This document shows positions 22,791 to 34,019 of a DNA stretch of 64,000 nucleotides, in pieces. This stretch comes from Plectrocnemia conspersa (Eukaryota > Arthropoda > Insecta > Trichoptera > Polycentropodidae), in the NCBI GenBank assembly GCA_009617715.1, contig VTFK01000592.1, positions 124,001 through 188,000 of the forward strand, written 5' to 3'. The notes under the pieces were generated by a model. The model ran no database searches. It saw only the letters and a program-made list of their open reading frames with translations, and had not been told where the DNA came from. Each line of letters starts with the position of its first letter. Positions within the stretch are counted from its first letter, which is position 1. A program made the translations under genes and the position numbers.

Positions 22791-24265
22791 TTTTATCTAA
22801 TTATTAATTTCAATTTAAACAAAAAAATACTCTTTTTCACTAGTGCGATCACTTTCAACACGTAAACTATTGTTCAATAAATATTAATACAATATACACA
22901 TTTTTTACAGAATACCAACACATGTTTTTTATGACAAAATTAGACTGTAACTGGTTTGGGATTCAGTAACGTCTATTTAAGTTTCTAATGCAGTCTTTTT
23001 ACTACGGTTCTTATTTATTATATATTTCGGGGTTATGAGATCATCAGATTTGGTCATCAACAAATATATTTTTAAACGGGTAGACGTCTAAACTTAGCAT
23101 ATAATTATATAAATTATATTTTATCCTTTGTTCGATAACAATTCGTCAAAAATCTTCAAACCAACCGGTCAGTCATCTGACCGATATATATATCGATATT
23201 TATCTAAGCGCAACTATCGCGTAGAAATATTAATTATTTTATAGCAATAAAATAATAAATCTTGAAACACAAAAAAACAATAGCTCTAAAAACACAGTTG
23301 CGTCTTTGCATTTTAAAATAACGCAGGTAAGCATTTTTTTTTATTCAACGTTTCGCTGATTTATCTACAATCCAATTGTAACCTTTTCTGTTTTACGAAA
23401 TCTTTTTATCTTTATGTTATATTTAATAGCCATGACTATGACAACTAAAAGACGATAAATAAATAATTAAAAAAAAAACACTTTGTATAATAGTTGCTGA
23501 AATTACAGAAATGATTCATATTTCCATGTAAATATTGTGCAACTGTGTACTTTATCAACAGCTGATAATATTTTTTTTATCTTTTTAATTTATACGATTA
23601 TTGTAATTAAAGTCTGTCTAAATGAAATATTATTTTTTTAGCATGTTTTCATTAATTAGAATGTACTTTGGATTTTTCTCAACTTTTCGAATATATTTGA
23701 ATTTTTCTGTAACCTAATTTAACTTGTATATTACACATTAAAATCACTACAATATGTAATTCTTACAACTTTTTGACAAGACCTAATGCAATTTTAAAGC
23801 AACCATGTTCCTTAAAATTTAAGATATTGTCTAAATATATAAACATAAATACATTTGAATAATTTTTAAAGGTATATTGCTCATATTTATATTTTTCGTT
23901 TATATAAATAATATGTATTGTAAAATAAATTCATGTATAACTTAAGCACTACTTATATTATTAACTCGCTATCATTGATATCATTTACATAATATAAATA
24001 ACAACATTTTGATTATTGATCTGGTAACAAATATTACAGTAATTTTTTATTAAATTTAATATAAAATAATGTGTAAGTCGTATTTTTCATGATTATTTAA
24101 TTTATTATTTTTTTGGCACCCAACATTGAATTTTTTACTGGTACGATAGATTGCGTTAGCATGTGTATAATTTGCATAATTGCGGAGAACGAAATAATAT
24201 TTAATTAGCTGCTTATAATGAATTATTTTCACAAGCCTTTTTAAACAAAATGTAGATCTATTATA
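22791..24265. other. AT-rich DNA; donor-like site at 23327
   Basis: AACGCAG|GTAAGC at 23320-23332 is a good donor sequence, but no matching acceptor and open frame are seen upstream. A palindromic ATATATATATCGATAT-like patch lies near 23195. Otherwise empty. Confidence 0.4.
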
Positions 24266-24269
24266 TGTA

Positions 24270-24480
24270 TATTGAGCTTCTCTGTTGTCGTAGCTTTTGC
24301 CGTAGCTGCGTCGGAGCTTTCAATGGGCGCTTTGAAGCTTTCGCTTAATTAACGCGCAGTTGTAGCGCTTAATTAACGTCGGTTGCATTGGCGTCGAAAC
24401 GTTTTTATAATAAACGCAACCTTTTGCTGTATCGTCAAAGAAATTATTTCAGTTATATGCCCTAGACGCTTTGGAAATGT
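24270..24480. promoter_or_regulatory. Candidate enhancer with duplicated CGCTTAATTAACG
   Basis: An exact 13-mer, CGCTTAATTAACG, occurs at 24342-24354 and 24366-24378 in the same orientation, 24 bp apart. TTAATTAA contains the homeodomain core TAATTA. GTAGCTTTTGCCGTAGCTGC just upstream is also internally repeated. The patch is CpG-bearing within AT-rich flanks. Binding by homeodomain factors is inference. Confidence 0.4.
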
Positions 24481-24754
24481 AGCAAAATGTCGCTGTATTT
24501 CTAGATGCTTATAAAATAATATTAAGAAAATTGTGTGCAAGTTTAATATTATTGTGCATGCATGTTATATTATGCAGGATCTTATATTGCCTTTCGAATG
24601 TAACATCTGTTTGTGAGAATGTTTTCCGGAAGATATTTGCTGAAGCGGGTAACTCAGCTCGTTCGTTTTTAAGTCAAGTTATTATTATTATTTATGTAAT
24701 GTAATGTGGTTGTAGAGAATATTAACAGATGTGTTACAATGTTTATATTCTCTA

Positions 24755-24850
24755 CGATAGAGGAATGCTTATAAGTCTCTGACTATTGACTTGAAAGACA
24801 TGCGTACTGCTTGGGAGATTAGAATTAGTAATTATTATATAATTATAATT
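24755..24850 (+). mobile_element. tRNA-derived SINE, copy C
   Basis: Plus strand: TTATAAGTCTCTGACTATTG, ACTTGAAAGACATGCGTACT, then GGGAGATTAGAATTAG and ATTATTATATAATT. The tail AGATTAGAATTAGTAATTAT is shared with copy E at 61760-61800. The B box is destroyed (CATGCGTACTG), so it should be transcriptionally dead. Confidence 0.65.
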
Positions 24851-24857
24851 CATAGTT

Positions 24858-25180
24858 TATGTGTTTTATTCTATACCTCTAAAAATCATTCTTTGTTTAT
24901 AAGCTATAGATTTTCAATACTTGTATTTTATTTAAAATAATAAAAATTATTTGTAATCAAAAAAATTGGAATTTCGCTTTTTAATTATTTTTTGTGAAAT
25001 ATACAATTATTAATTTATTAAATGACATTTTTCACTCGTTTCGAAGTTAAATAATACCTTGTAAATATACTATTTTATAATATTAGAAATTACATATTTT
25101 ATTTATATAAATTTTGTCGGGGAGCATTATGTCGCGTTAACATTATGTCATTAATGTTTTGTTGTGATACCAATTCTATC
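24858..25180 (+). mobile_element. Non-autonomous DNA element, copy 1 (3' part)
   Basis: About 320 bp align with 62500-62935: TTTTATTCTAT, CTTGTATTTTATTTAA, ATTTCGCTTTTTAATT, AAATAATACCTTGTAAAT and the end GTCGCGTTAACATTATGTC, then AATGTTTTGTTGTG. The left end with the inverted copy of this motif, visible at 62320, is not seen here. A SINE lies immediately to the left. Confidence 0.5.
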
Positions 25181-26137
25181 AAGCGCAAAAAAAACTATTC
25201 TTAAAAACTGTAGATGTATGAAAGACAATGATTGGAATTAGATTTGCAAGACCTTAAGTAGTATATAATATTTATTTTCCGATATTAAGATTGCAATTAC
25301 TAATTAATTAGTCATTGAAAATAATATTTTGACATACATAGGTTTATATAATCAACGTTTATTGATATATTATTTTTAAAAATCAGGAGCTTTCACAATT
25401 AAAATTATCAATGCGATTTTTAAATAAAAAATACTTAATTTTCATATTTACTATTTTCTTGTAAAATTAGATAACAATTATTTAAAAAAAAGTGTATGAA
25501 TATTTATTAATATATTATTTCAAATATTTATTTTTTTACTTTGTTTCTTGTTAATAATGAAATTAAATATCTTTTGTCTGCTTCATTTAAACGTTTGATA
25601 AATATTGTGTATTTATGTAACAGACATCAGAGCAGGTAATTATAAAAATTTAATCGACTTAATTAGTATTTTTTATATCAAATAAAAGTACAAGGAAATG
25701 TCATTAAATGTGTTGAAAAATTAGAAATATGTGTATTACAGCATTTACTTCCCTTTACGATGATTTTCATATATTATAACGTTGTAAATAAAGCAGAGTT
25801 CAGGAATATCTATATATTTATTCAATTTCTTACCAGCTTATCAACTTATGTTTTTTTCATCCAAAGATATCTTTTTATATTTATTCAATTTTTTGTCATA
25901 GTGTTCATTTGAACGAGTAACAAACACAAGTGAAGAGTATTCGTTTGGGCGACTGATTAGTGAGAAATTTTCGTATGAACAGTTGTCTTGCATGCAGTGA
26001 TCACTTATGTATGATATTTATATATTTTAAATTGTTATATATGTTATGCTTTCGGGGATAAGATATTTAACGCATTAGTTTAACCTGTTAGTTCACAATT
26101 TAAAAAATAAACAGTGTTGTGAAAATTAATAAAAATA
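25181..26137. other. AT-rich DNA, nothing recognised
   Basis: No supportable feature. Confidence 0.5.
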
Positions 26138-26824
26138 TGAGCCGTTGATTTTGAAAGTGGGGCAAGTCCATATTATGTTATTGTTGGATAATTTATGATT
26201 TGCGTTTGAACTGATTAAAAAATGTTGTTAAGCAATAATAAATTTATTTTATATTTTTTACGGTATTTTTTCATAATATTATGCATAGTATATATTGTAC
26301 ATTTTTATTATATCCAATTCAAAGTTTATCTAATTTCTATTTGGATAATGGCCTTCTAATTGAGGAAAATGTGTTCCTTCACGCGTTTTACTTTTTCCTC
26401 ATTGGTTTTCCTGGAGGAACTTTCCCTTCTACTACGAATTTTTTTTGCATTGAGAGCATGGTCCACTCTTCCTTTATATATATTAAATGTGTCTGTAAAA
26501 TCTTTTGCATACTATTTTTTTGCTTCTTTGGTATCTAAATAGTATTTAAAACTGCGAGTCCTTTGCGTTCCCCTCTAATTTCTCGGTCGCATTCTTCTCT
26601 TAGCACACTTTTGTGTCTGTAAGACTCCAAAATTTTTCAAAATTTTGTTTCCTCGTAACTCTGGAAACTAAGTGTAGCTGCCTCACTTCCAAAATCAACA
26701 AAAAATTAATATTATTGACCAAAATAATTTACTAGTAAAAATTTACACTGTTATTTATAGATATGATTGTGAATTGATTAAAAACATAAAATGGACTTAC
26801 CCCACTTTCAAAATTAACGGCTCA
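26138..26824. mobile_element. DNA transposon (687 bp) with 34-bp terminal inverted repeats
   Basis: The left end reads TGAGCCGTTGATTTTGAAAG then TGGGGCAAGTCCAT (26138-26171). The right end read inward is TGAGCCGTTAATTTTGAAAG then TGGGGTAAGTCCAT (26824 back to 26791). Only two of 34 positions differ. Weaker similarity continues inward. The target duplication is unclear (flanks AATA and AAGC). The interior has a plus frame of 85 codons that is hydrophobic. The opposite strand gives GKVPPGKPMRKK and SVLREECDREIRGERKG, which look more protein-like but which I cannot assign. Non-autonomous or internally deleted; superfamily unknown. Confidence 0.75.
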
Positions 26825-26839
26825 AAGCTTCGCCAAGGT

Positions 26840-27330
26840 CCAACGGTTCCAAAGCGTTTTTTAATTATTATTACGGCCTATGTACGTGCAAGTATGAGGT
26901 CGCTTCCGAAGTGTTTATGGCCTATCTGAGATGGCATGGATTTCGGAAAGGAGCCGATTCCAAGCTTGTCCGAGGTCGGCGAAAAGTGAGACCTCCAGCC
27001 TGAGCTCCAAACCGGAAGTGCTTATCGCCGTTAGCTTTTCATAAGCTCGCTATCGCGCCGCGAGCTTTCGCCCGATAGAGCCTTGGGCCGGAATTTTTTT
27101 TTACGACTTGATGACTTATTAAACGCGCGGAAACCTTGAAGTTCGGCGATAAGGGGGTTGCTTGTTATTTTTTAAATTTGGAAAAAAATCGGCGTCGAAA
27201 TGTATAAGCGATAGGAAGTGGCGACTTATCTTGGCTGCGATAAAATATCAATATTATATGAAAACGATAAATTTAGAACGAATAAATAAACTTTGATCAG
27301 TTCAACCTCGGTCGTGTATTCTAAATTTTT
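26840..27330. promoter_or_regulatory. GC-richest island of the window, candidate conserved non-coding element
   Basis: Starts just outside the DNA element. Words such as CCGAGGTCGGCGAAAAGTGA, CCGGAAGTGCTTATCGCCG and GCTCGCTATCGCGCCGCGAG stand far above background GC. GAGCTTTCGCCCGATAG and related arms suggest local secondary structure. No open frame survives in any phase. ETS-like CCGGAAGT at 27012 is present. Function not known. Confidence 0.35.
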
Positions 27331-27429
27331 TGCTGAAACATGCGTGCCATTTTAGATTCTTGGCTAAAATTTATTGTTTGTGTGTATTGTGTTAGGCTGA
27401 AATAGGCAGATCGTTCTAAAGATAATCAA

Positions 27430-27600
27430 TTACGTTTCTAGATTGGTGAAATGATTAACGAGCGGTAGCGAGCGTTGTTAGCTAGCGACGCTTCATAAAT
27501 TTGCAAGACGGGTCGTTTAACACTTAACTGCGATCAATTACCGCCATATTAATAATGCACGCAACTTTGTGAGAGGGTTAAATTAATTATGATACGCTGT
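27430..27600. promoter_or_regulatory. Candidate enhancer-like island
   Basis: GAGCGGTAGCGAGCGTTGTT, GCTAGCGACGCTTCATAAAT and GCGATCAATTACCGCC are high complexity. CCATATTAATAATGCACGC and GGGTTAAATTAATTATG supply TAAT cores. No frame. Confidence 0.35.
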
Positions 27601-28249
27601 GTATGTTTTTTTGTTAAGATTTTTGACATAAAAGGGGGTTGTATGAATTTATATTTTGCTTTGAATTATGTTTTAAAAATTTATCACATGTCACATAAAA
27701 AAAATCTTAAACAGAGAAAATAAATATACATACAATAGATATTATTTTTATATTTTTTTTATTAAAATCAAATGAGTTTAATAAATTGCTATAAATCTAC
27801 CATTAATGTTGTTGATAGCACTGCGGTTCTTGTCTTCTAAGATAGAGTCATTATTTTGACGTGAAATAATGTACAAAATTTTGGCATATGAATCTGTTTC
27901 AATAACTTCTTTCGCTGTAAAAGTCTGTTTTAAATTAAGTTAATTTGTATTATTTTTTCTTTAATATTAGTTTTAGAACGTCTTAGCACTTTTGTAGTTA
28001 TTTCTTATGTAGCTTGGATTCAAAAGCGAGGATTCAGGTCGTCTCAAATGGCCGTGATGGACTCTAGCTAAATTCCCTGTTGTCGTTTGTCACTGGTCTC
28101 ATTGAATTTGCATTATATTAAATGAATTGTGTTGCACTACCACAGATTTTACGGTTAATGCCAATATAATGCATGGAAACCAAACATTTAAAAACAATTA
28201 TCTGTGGTTTCATTGCAGGTTTTTCGTATGAAAATATAATTTTAATGCG
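27601..28249. other. AT-rich DNA, nothing recognised
   Basis: No gene or clear repeat. Confidence 0.5.
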
Positions 28250-28510
28250 TATGGACTTTCACGTCTGCATTATTGTTTTTTGCGGGCCATAATTTTTTGC
28301 ATTTTTTAAATCGCTTCTGAGCGGGATCCGCGCGAAGTTTGTTCCTTGGAAATTTAGTCGCAATAGGTTGCTTCACGGGGGAACAAATTACATTCGGCGT
28401 TGTTTTGAAATACAACGATTTTTATGTGATTACGCTCACTGTCAATTACACAGTGTGAATTAATATCGGAGTGGTGATTTAATTAAATCGTAGCTTAGGA
28501 TGTTTGAGAA
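28250..28510. promoter_or_regulatory. High-complexity island, candidate conserved non-coding element
   Basis: CTTCTGAGCGGGATCCGCGC, TTGCTTCACGGGGGAAC and the palindromic CACTGTCAATTACACAGTG (arms CACTGT/ACAGTG) lie here. GATTTAATTAAATC at 28476 is a perfect 14-bp palindrome with a TAATTA core. No frame. Confidence 0.35.
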
Positions 28511-28515
28511 GACCA

Positions 28516-29358
28516 GTTTAACGCTAATATGCATAAATAATAAAATTTATATTAAATTTATTTTATTTTTATTTAAAAAGGGTATTTCGTTTATGGTAAA
28601 GTTATATGCATAATTGCTTTCTCTTTCAAAAATGGTTCTGTAATTCGCCTTTAAGTATTTGTGTATTATTTATTTTTGATAAAATCTTTATTGGGATTAA
28701 GACTGTTACATAACAATTTTGTTCTTGATTTTATTGTAGTAATATAAACAATAAAGGGCTATAATTAGTTTTCAGACATGATGTATATCTTTTTCTTATA
28801 CTAAATTACAGAAATACTATCTGTTTAATTATAAATAATACTGATAATTTAAAAATTTTCTTTTTAAATAAAAATATGATTTATTTATAACTAAGATATT
28901 AAATCTCAATATTTTGAATGAATTTTATATGTGCAAAGGGTCGTTTAACGCTAATATCCATAAATAATAAAGTTTATATTTAACTAATTTTATTTTTATT
29001 TAAAGGTGTTATTTCGTTTATGCGTAATTGCTTTCTCTTTCAAAATTGCTACTATAATACGCCTTTAAGTATTTGTGCATTATTTATTTTGATAAAATCG
29101 TTATTGAGATAAAGACTGTTACATAGCAATTTTATTCTTGATTTTACTGTAACAATAAAGAGCTATAATTAGTTTTCATACATGATGTATATATTTTGCT
29201 TATACTAAATTACAGCAACGTCATCTATTTAATTATAAATAAAATTGTTTAAAAATACTGATAATTTAAAAAAATATTTTTAAATAAAAAAATGATTTAT
29301 TTATCACTAAGATATTAAATCTCAATATTTTGAATGAATTTTATATGTGCAAAGGGTC
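28516..29358 (+). repeat. Tandem duplication, unit about 427 bp, two copies
   Basis: Unit 1 runs 28516-28942 and unit 2 runs 28943-29358. Both start GTTTAACGCTAATAT and end TATATGTGCAAAGGGTC. Shared blocks include TATTTCGTTTATG, TTGCTTTCTCTTTCAAAA, CGCCTTTAAGTATTTGTG, AAGACTGTTACATA, GGCTATAATTAGTTTTCA and TCTCAATATTTTGAATG. By eye the copies are around 85-90% identical with a few indels. No coding content. Confidence 0.9.
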
Positions 29359-30029
29359 ATTTATAGTAATTTTATACTATAAAATAGAAAATACACGTAT
29401 CTGTCTTTTGACTGACATTTCTAGTTAACTGTGCTATTTTTAATAATTATATATTACAACAAATAATTATCCTACATATAATTTTCGCAGACACCAGATA
29501 AAAATCATAGAATTATTACCAATGATAAAAAACACAAAAAATTATATTAATGGACATTCTACATAAATTCCGAGACGCAGCCGCACAGAAAAAAACGTTT
29601 TGTTTACTATGGAATTTTTCTTCTCAACCTCTTACTTAAATGTTTTAGGTATATTTGCACTATTTGAGTCGAAGGAAAGTTATTTATATTTTAAAGCAAG
29701 TCACATGGTAAACGAGCTTTTATAAATATAATTTAGAGGAAATTTTCTATACACGCTCTGTTGAGCTTTATTGGTTAAATTAATAGTCTGGACAGATTAA
29801 GAGTTAAAATTTTGCTGCAAAGCTACAGCATAATCGATCTAGTATTTCTTCATTATAAATCATTTTAAATCACAGATTTTTATAATAGAAAAACTGAATT
29901 TCAGTAATATGGTAGCTATATGTAAATTGTAATATATTAAAACGATAAATATAGTACTAAAATATTCATACCATCGTTTTCTTTATTTAATGAAGCGATA
30001 TTCCCATTTAAATGATAGATTACGTACAA
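29359..30029. other. AT-rich DNA, nothing recognised
   Basis: No supportable feature. Confidence 0.5.
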
Positions 30030-30370
30030 ATTTATTCGTTCCTATAATCTAAGATGAAAGATAAAGCTTTCGGTGTTGATTCATAATGCATTGGCAAATA
30101 ATCGCGATCGCCCAAATTCGATAATGTGCATATCGATCGTAATGAAATAATTGGGTACATAATGAAATTGATCAAGCGATTAAAAATAATAAAATGTAAA
30201 TAACTACACGTTTGTTTTTTCAATAATTTCAGTTCCCTTTTTTGAGCTTTCGCGATACCGATCAGCCATTAAAACGCCGCACAAAGGCATCCCCGTTAAA
30301 TTAATTTAGTCGGAAAACGGTGCTCGAATAACGAAAGCTTTATCGTCAATGGAGATATCGTCCATTTTAT
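30030..30370. promoter_or_regulatory. High-complexity island with acceptor-like site
   Basis: AATCGCGATCGCCCAAATTC and GCATATCGATCGTAATG near 30100 are palindrome-rich. TTCAATAATTTCAG|TTCCC at 30231 would serve as a splice acceptor, yet no open exon with a donor follows. AAAACGCCGCACAAAGGC follows. Candidate regulatory DNA. Confidence 0.3.
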
Positions 30371-31064
30371 TACTTCCTAATATACAGCGTATTTTTTATT
30401 TGTATAGAGGCTTTATAGTGAAATTTTATACGTATATCGTTTTAAAGTGTTCTGAAATACGTGTTCCTATGAAAAAAAAGCTGTTTGGAATTTTATGTGC
30501 TTTAGAATCGTAGTCTAGAATCTAAAATTGCTTTAGAACGACCATATAAATTAAAATAAAACATTAAAGAATTTAAGCTCGATTTTAGTAGTTTAAGATC
30601 ATTTAGTAATAAAAGCCAAATAAAATTTTTGCAGGTATGTTCACTAAATCTCGTTTTTGCTTCTTGGTCTACATATAATATTAAAAACATATTTTTAAGT
30701 TTACGGCTATATAATATTTAATTAAATTAAATTTGTCGTACCAGAAAATTGCTCAATCACTGCTTTTAAATCAATGTCTATTTTACATATTTTTTTTATA
30801 AATCTATGTATATCTTAAGAATATACGTATGTTCCAAAATATATTAAATTACACTGAACTCGTGACATTTCCAATGTGTTTCGTAGCAAATCTACATTAA
30901 AGCGACCCACAAAAAAAAGTACCATAAAACCCAACGCATTAGAGATATTCGAGAAAATCTCTGCCGAATGTTTTTCTTGAATATTAAAAAAATATATACA
31001 TAAGATATAATAAATGTGCAAAAAATACATTAAAATTAAATAATTAAATTTTAACATCAGGTAG
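30371..31064. other. AT-rich DNA, nothing recognised
   Basis: Minus frames of 62 (30502-30690) and 80 codons (30815-31057) are low-complexity and unrecognised. Confidence 0.5.
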
Positions 31065-31630
31065 CTTGAAATGTAGCATCACTCAAAGTTAATATCGGGT
31101 ATCACGAATTCGGATAATATTATACTTGCATTTGGAAGTTTGAGCCGAGTTCGAATGATTAAATAGTAGAAGTGAATTCATATTCATGAGAGGTAGTAGC
31201 GTCCAGGTTTATTCCTAAAGGACCCAAAACTTAGGCGTGTGTGCTTCGAATGTCTTCCACGTATAATTTCTTGTGCGGTAAGACTTCGGTCTCATCGCAT
31301 AATCGCAAATCAGTGATGTGTACGAATAATGGTGAACTGTCAGATGTGTATTTAATTATTTATGATCTGCGTTGATTCAATGTGCAATACAAAAAATATA
31401 GATATTTTATGTATGGCTTTTATATTCTTACACTTACCGAAAGATCAATGAATACATTTTTCGTTATGTTTTTTATTGTCATCTAATTAACTAACGGACA
31501 ATTATCAAATTGAAAATTCGTTCGATAGAGCTTTCGCACGAAGCTTAAATTTGATTAATTGATTTAGCGTCGGACGATGTAATTATTTAATTATGAAACG
31601 TTAACGGAGCTTTTAAATATTCCAGTTACA
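31065..31630. promoter_or_regulatory. Two GC-normal patches, possible regulatory DNA
   Basis: 31140-31340 has ACTTAGGCGTGTGTGCTTCG and CGGTAAGACTTCGGTCTCAT. 31490-31620 has TCGTTCGATAGAGCTTTCGC, GATTAATTGATTTAGCGTCG and ATGTAATTATTTAATTATG with repeated TAATTA/TTAAT cores. Neither has an open frame. Confidence 0.3.
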
Positions 31631-32235
31631 TGAATTTTTCAGTTCAATTGGAAACGTCTCAAATTTTTTTTAGCAATATAGGTTGAGTGGGCTAAAATTA
31701 AAATTTTATTATTATATATATGTATAATACATAAACGTAAAAGTATGTTTTTTATATTATTTATATCAGTTATGCTTTATGTCTATTTTTCAGTGTTAAA
31801 ATACTTGTCTACGCTGAATGACAAATTGCTTATCACACACGCTAACATTACCTTTAAACAAAATGTCAGAACGTGTTAAGATAACTCACATGGACACGTC
31901 TTGTATAGAATAATGTCGCTCCGTATAATTTCCACATAGTTGCTTTTAAAAAATATAAATTTAATGTATAATATAATACCAGTTTAAGTACAGAAGAGAT
32001 GTAAACACAGGACCATTACATTACTTTTACTTAGAACGTAATGTTTTCTTTTAAAAATAAATTAGCACGCTTTTTACTTTTTTTAACATTATGATTTAAG
32101 ACGTAAGGAATCACATATAAAAATAAAATACACATTTAAGTGTGAATTAATTTTATAATTGTCATTTTTTTTTTCACAAGCTATGTATACCACGATTTCG
32201 CATTAACTCCCAGTTAAAAAATCTGGTAATAAATT
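31631..32235. other. AT-rich DNA with one exon-like false lead
   Basis: TCTATTTTTCAG|TG at 31791 is acceptor-like and is followed by 28 open codons (LKYLSTLNDKLLITH...) that end at a stop with no donor before it. I do not call it an exon. Confidence 0.4.
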
Positions 32236-32239
32236 TTCA

Positions 32240-33495
32240 TCAGTATCTTTGACTTCAGTAATTCTATGCCTATCTGTTGTTATATTAATATGGTTGGATG
32301 GAGACAATATGCTAATGTTTGCAAACGGAATGTAATAACCTCTAAAAGAGTGAGTAAGATTTTTTTTGTTAAGATCCTTAAATTGTCGTGCCGTTGGATT
32401 ATTATTACGCCTTCAGTGAGATTTAATATTACAAAAAAAAGTTTTATATGGTCCTGACTTATATTATAAAATAGTACATATATAATTTAATACTCCTTCT
32501 TGCTCTACCAAACTATTATATAACTGCTTAGCGCTATCCATGCAAACTTAAAATTCTAAAAATCCTGTTTTTATTATACTAGAAACTATGGTGAAGATAT
32601 ATTATGTATTTTTAACATATTCAAAAAATCTCTAAATGGTTTGCTTTAAATAGAGGTTCCTTAAAGTTGAACTGCTTTATATTTAAAAAAAATAATATAT
32701 GGAATTAATATGAGGGTTACAGTCCCTATACAATTATTAAAGCCTTCTAAGTATTTTTTTTACAAAATTCTAACGCATCTGCTAGACTATTACTAAGAAG
32801 TTGAGTAGCCAATTTCACTTTTATTTTTTGGTTGTGAAAGTAAACGTGTTTTCGCGATAATTTGTTGGCAAAGTGCAAGTTTTCTTCCTCCTGTAATTGA
32901 TGAAGTTGTATTATAAAAGTCTATTGAATTTTATTACCCAAATATTCAGGCATATAACACGGATTTAAAAAAACTGCTACGGGTTTCTGAGTAAAAGTAG
33001 TTTATAGGTCATTATGTTGTAAATTACAGCCCACATTTTTATTCATAGAAAAGTTGGCAGGACAATCGTCAAATGTTACAGAAACATTCGTGTACTATTT
33101 TAAACATAATTGTAATAAAAAATAATTCTAGAAAAATTGTAAGCATCAGTATTGCCATTGATGGGAGTTATGTAAAGGGGCTAAGCTTAGTTTCAACCAT
33201 TTATATTTACCTTGTATGAGAAAAATCAATCTGGGTTAAAATGGTCCGAACAAACGAAGGTTTTTACAGATGGCTTCCATGAAGGACGTAAAATATTTTC
33301 AAGCCATATTTTCCGCAATTTAACTTCTAAAGGAAATCCAAAAAACGCGTATAATATTAATATGCGACAAAAAATATTTACTAATGAAATATTATTTTCA
33401 TAATTTGATATTAAATGTAAATGCGAAGTATAGAATGCGCAGCCCTCTTTATTTATTTGATTATTTTTGTACGATTTTTTAGTACGCGTCACCCT
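32240..33495 (-). mobile_element. P-element-like (THAP9-type) transposase relic
   Basis: Reading the minus strand from 33492 down shows, in order: a THAP-like domain (33226-33492); a gap; an RNase H-like scrap with TFDDCPANFSMNKNVGCNL and FLNPCYMPEYL near 33030-32940, where the family has T-DG-P-N and PDPCHM; then LQEEENLHFANKLS and KVKLATQLLSNSLADALEFC at 32900-32780; and SQDHIKLFF with NNNPTARQFKDLN at 32460-32370. The last two match the P-element/THAP9 signatures LQEKEGLH-x-x-NKL, KVKLA-Q-LS-S-ADAL, SQDH-E-FF and FNNNPTA-QF. The second D of the acidic signature region is partly kept, but stops (one inside SH*RRNNNPTA) and frameshifts make it a pseudogene. No 31-bp type inverted ends were found. 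Confidence 0.85.
33226..33492 (-). pseudogene. THAP zinc-finger domain of the P-element-like relic
   Basis: This 88-codon frame begins MTRTKKSYKNN and contains FGFPLEVKLRKIWLENI, then SWKPSVKTFVCSDHF, then NPD before a stop. THAP domains have a C-x2-4-C ... F-P-x4-K-x-W ... P-S ... V-C-S-x-H-F order. Here the FP, the W of RKIW, the P and the C-x2-H of CSDHF are present. At the N-terminus a single Cys (EGCAFYTS) remains where two are expected, so zinc binding is probably lost. THAP domains bind the ends of P-type elements. It is the N-terminus of the transposase whose remaining pieces lie at lower coordinates. Confidence 0.75.
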
Positions 33496-34019
33496 CTCTT
33501 TTTATTTCATTATTCTATAATGGAGCCATATTCGAGGAGAATTCCGCCGGGCAATAATTTTTTTTGCAATCCCGTCTAAGTTGAGGGTTTAATGAACCAA
33601 AAAATAATGCCCCACGGCCAATTAAAAAAATTCTCATTGTTATTTATTAACGAAAAGTTTATTGGTCACCTTTGTTATCTTTTCATGGTATTGTTAGCCA
33701 TTGGTTTAGTGGCAATACTTGTAATTTAATAAAACATATCATGTTTACATTAGCCCAATTACATAAAACAAAACACGATTGATTCTTTAAAAAATATATT
33801 ATCACAACATGAATATACATATAATTATATATTTTTTATAAATATATTGTAAGACATCTTCAGATTTTTTTAATTGGCATGATTACAAATAATACAGCAA
33901 GATTGGTTCTTTAAAAAAGGACTCTATTCCCATTTTGTTTTAAAATTTAAATTTAATAAAAAGAAAGATTTTATGAATATATTTAAGAATAATATTTTGA
34001 GCATTTTAATAAACGAATT
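33496..34019. other. AT-rich DNA, nothing recognised
   Basis: Short GC-normal patch CGAGGAGAATTCCGCCGGGC near 33535, which may hold the lost 5' end of the P-like element. No repeat end could be identified. Confidence 0.4.

Noticed and set aside
26281..26538. 85-codon plus ORF inside the DNA element
   Set aside because: Hydrophobic, unpatterned; the opposite strand looks more protein-like, and the element appears non-autonomous.
31791..31880. Internal exon after TCTATTTTTCAG
   Set aside because: The open phase reaches a stop without a donor site.
32266..32457. 63-codon plus ORF
   Set aside because: Antisense to the SQDH and NNNPTA blocks of the P-element-like transposase.
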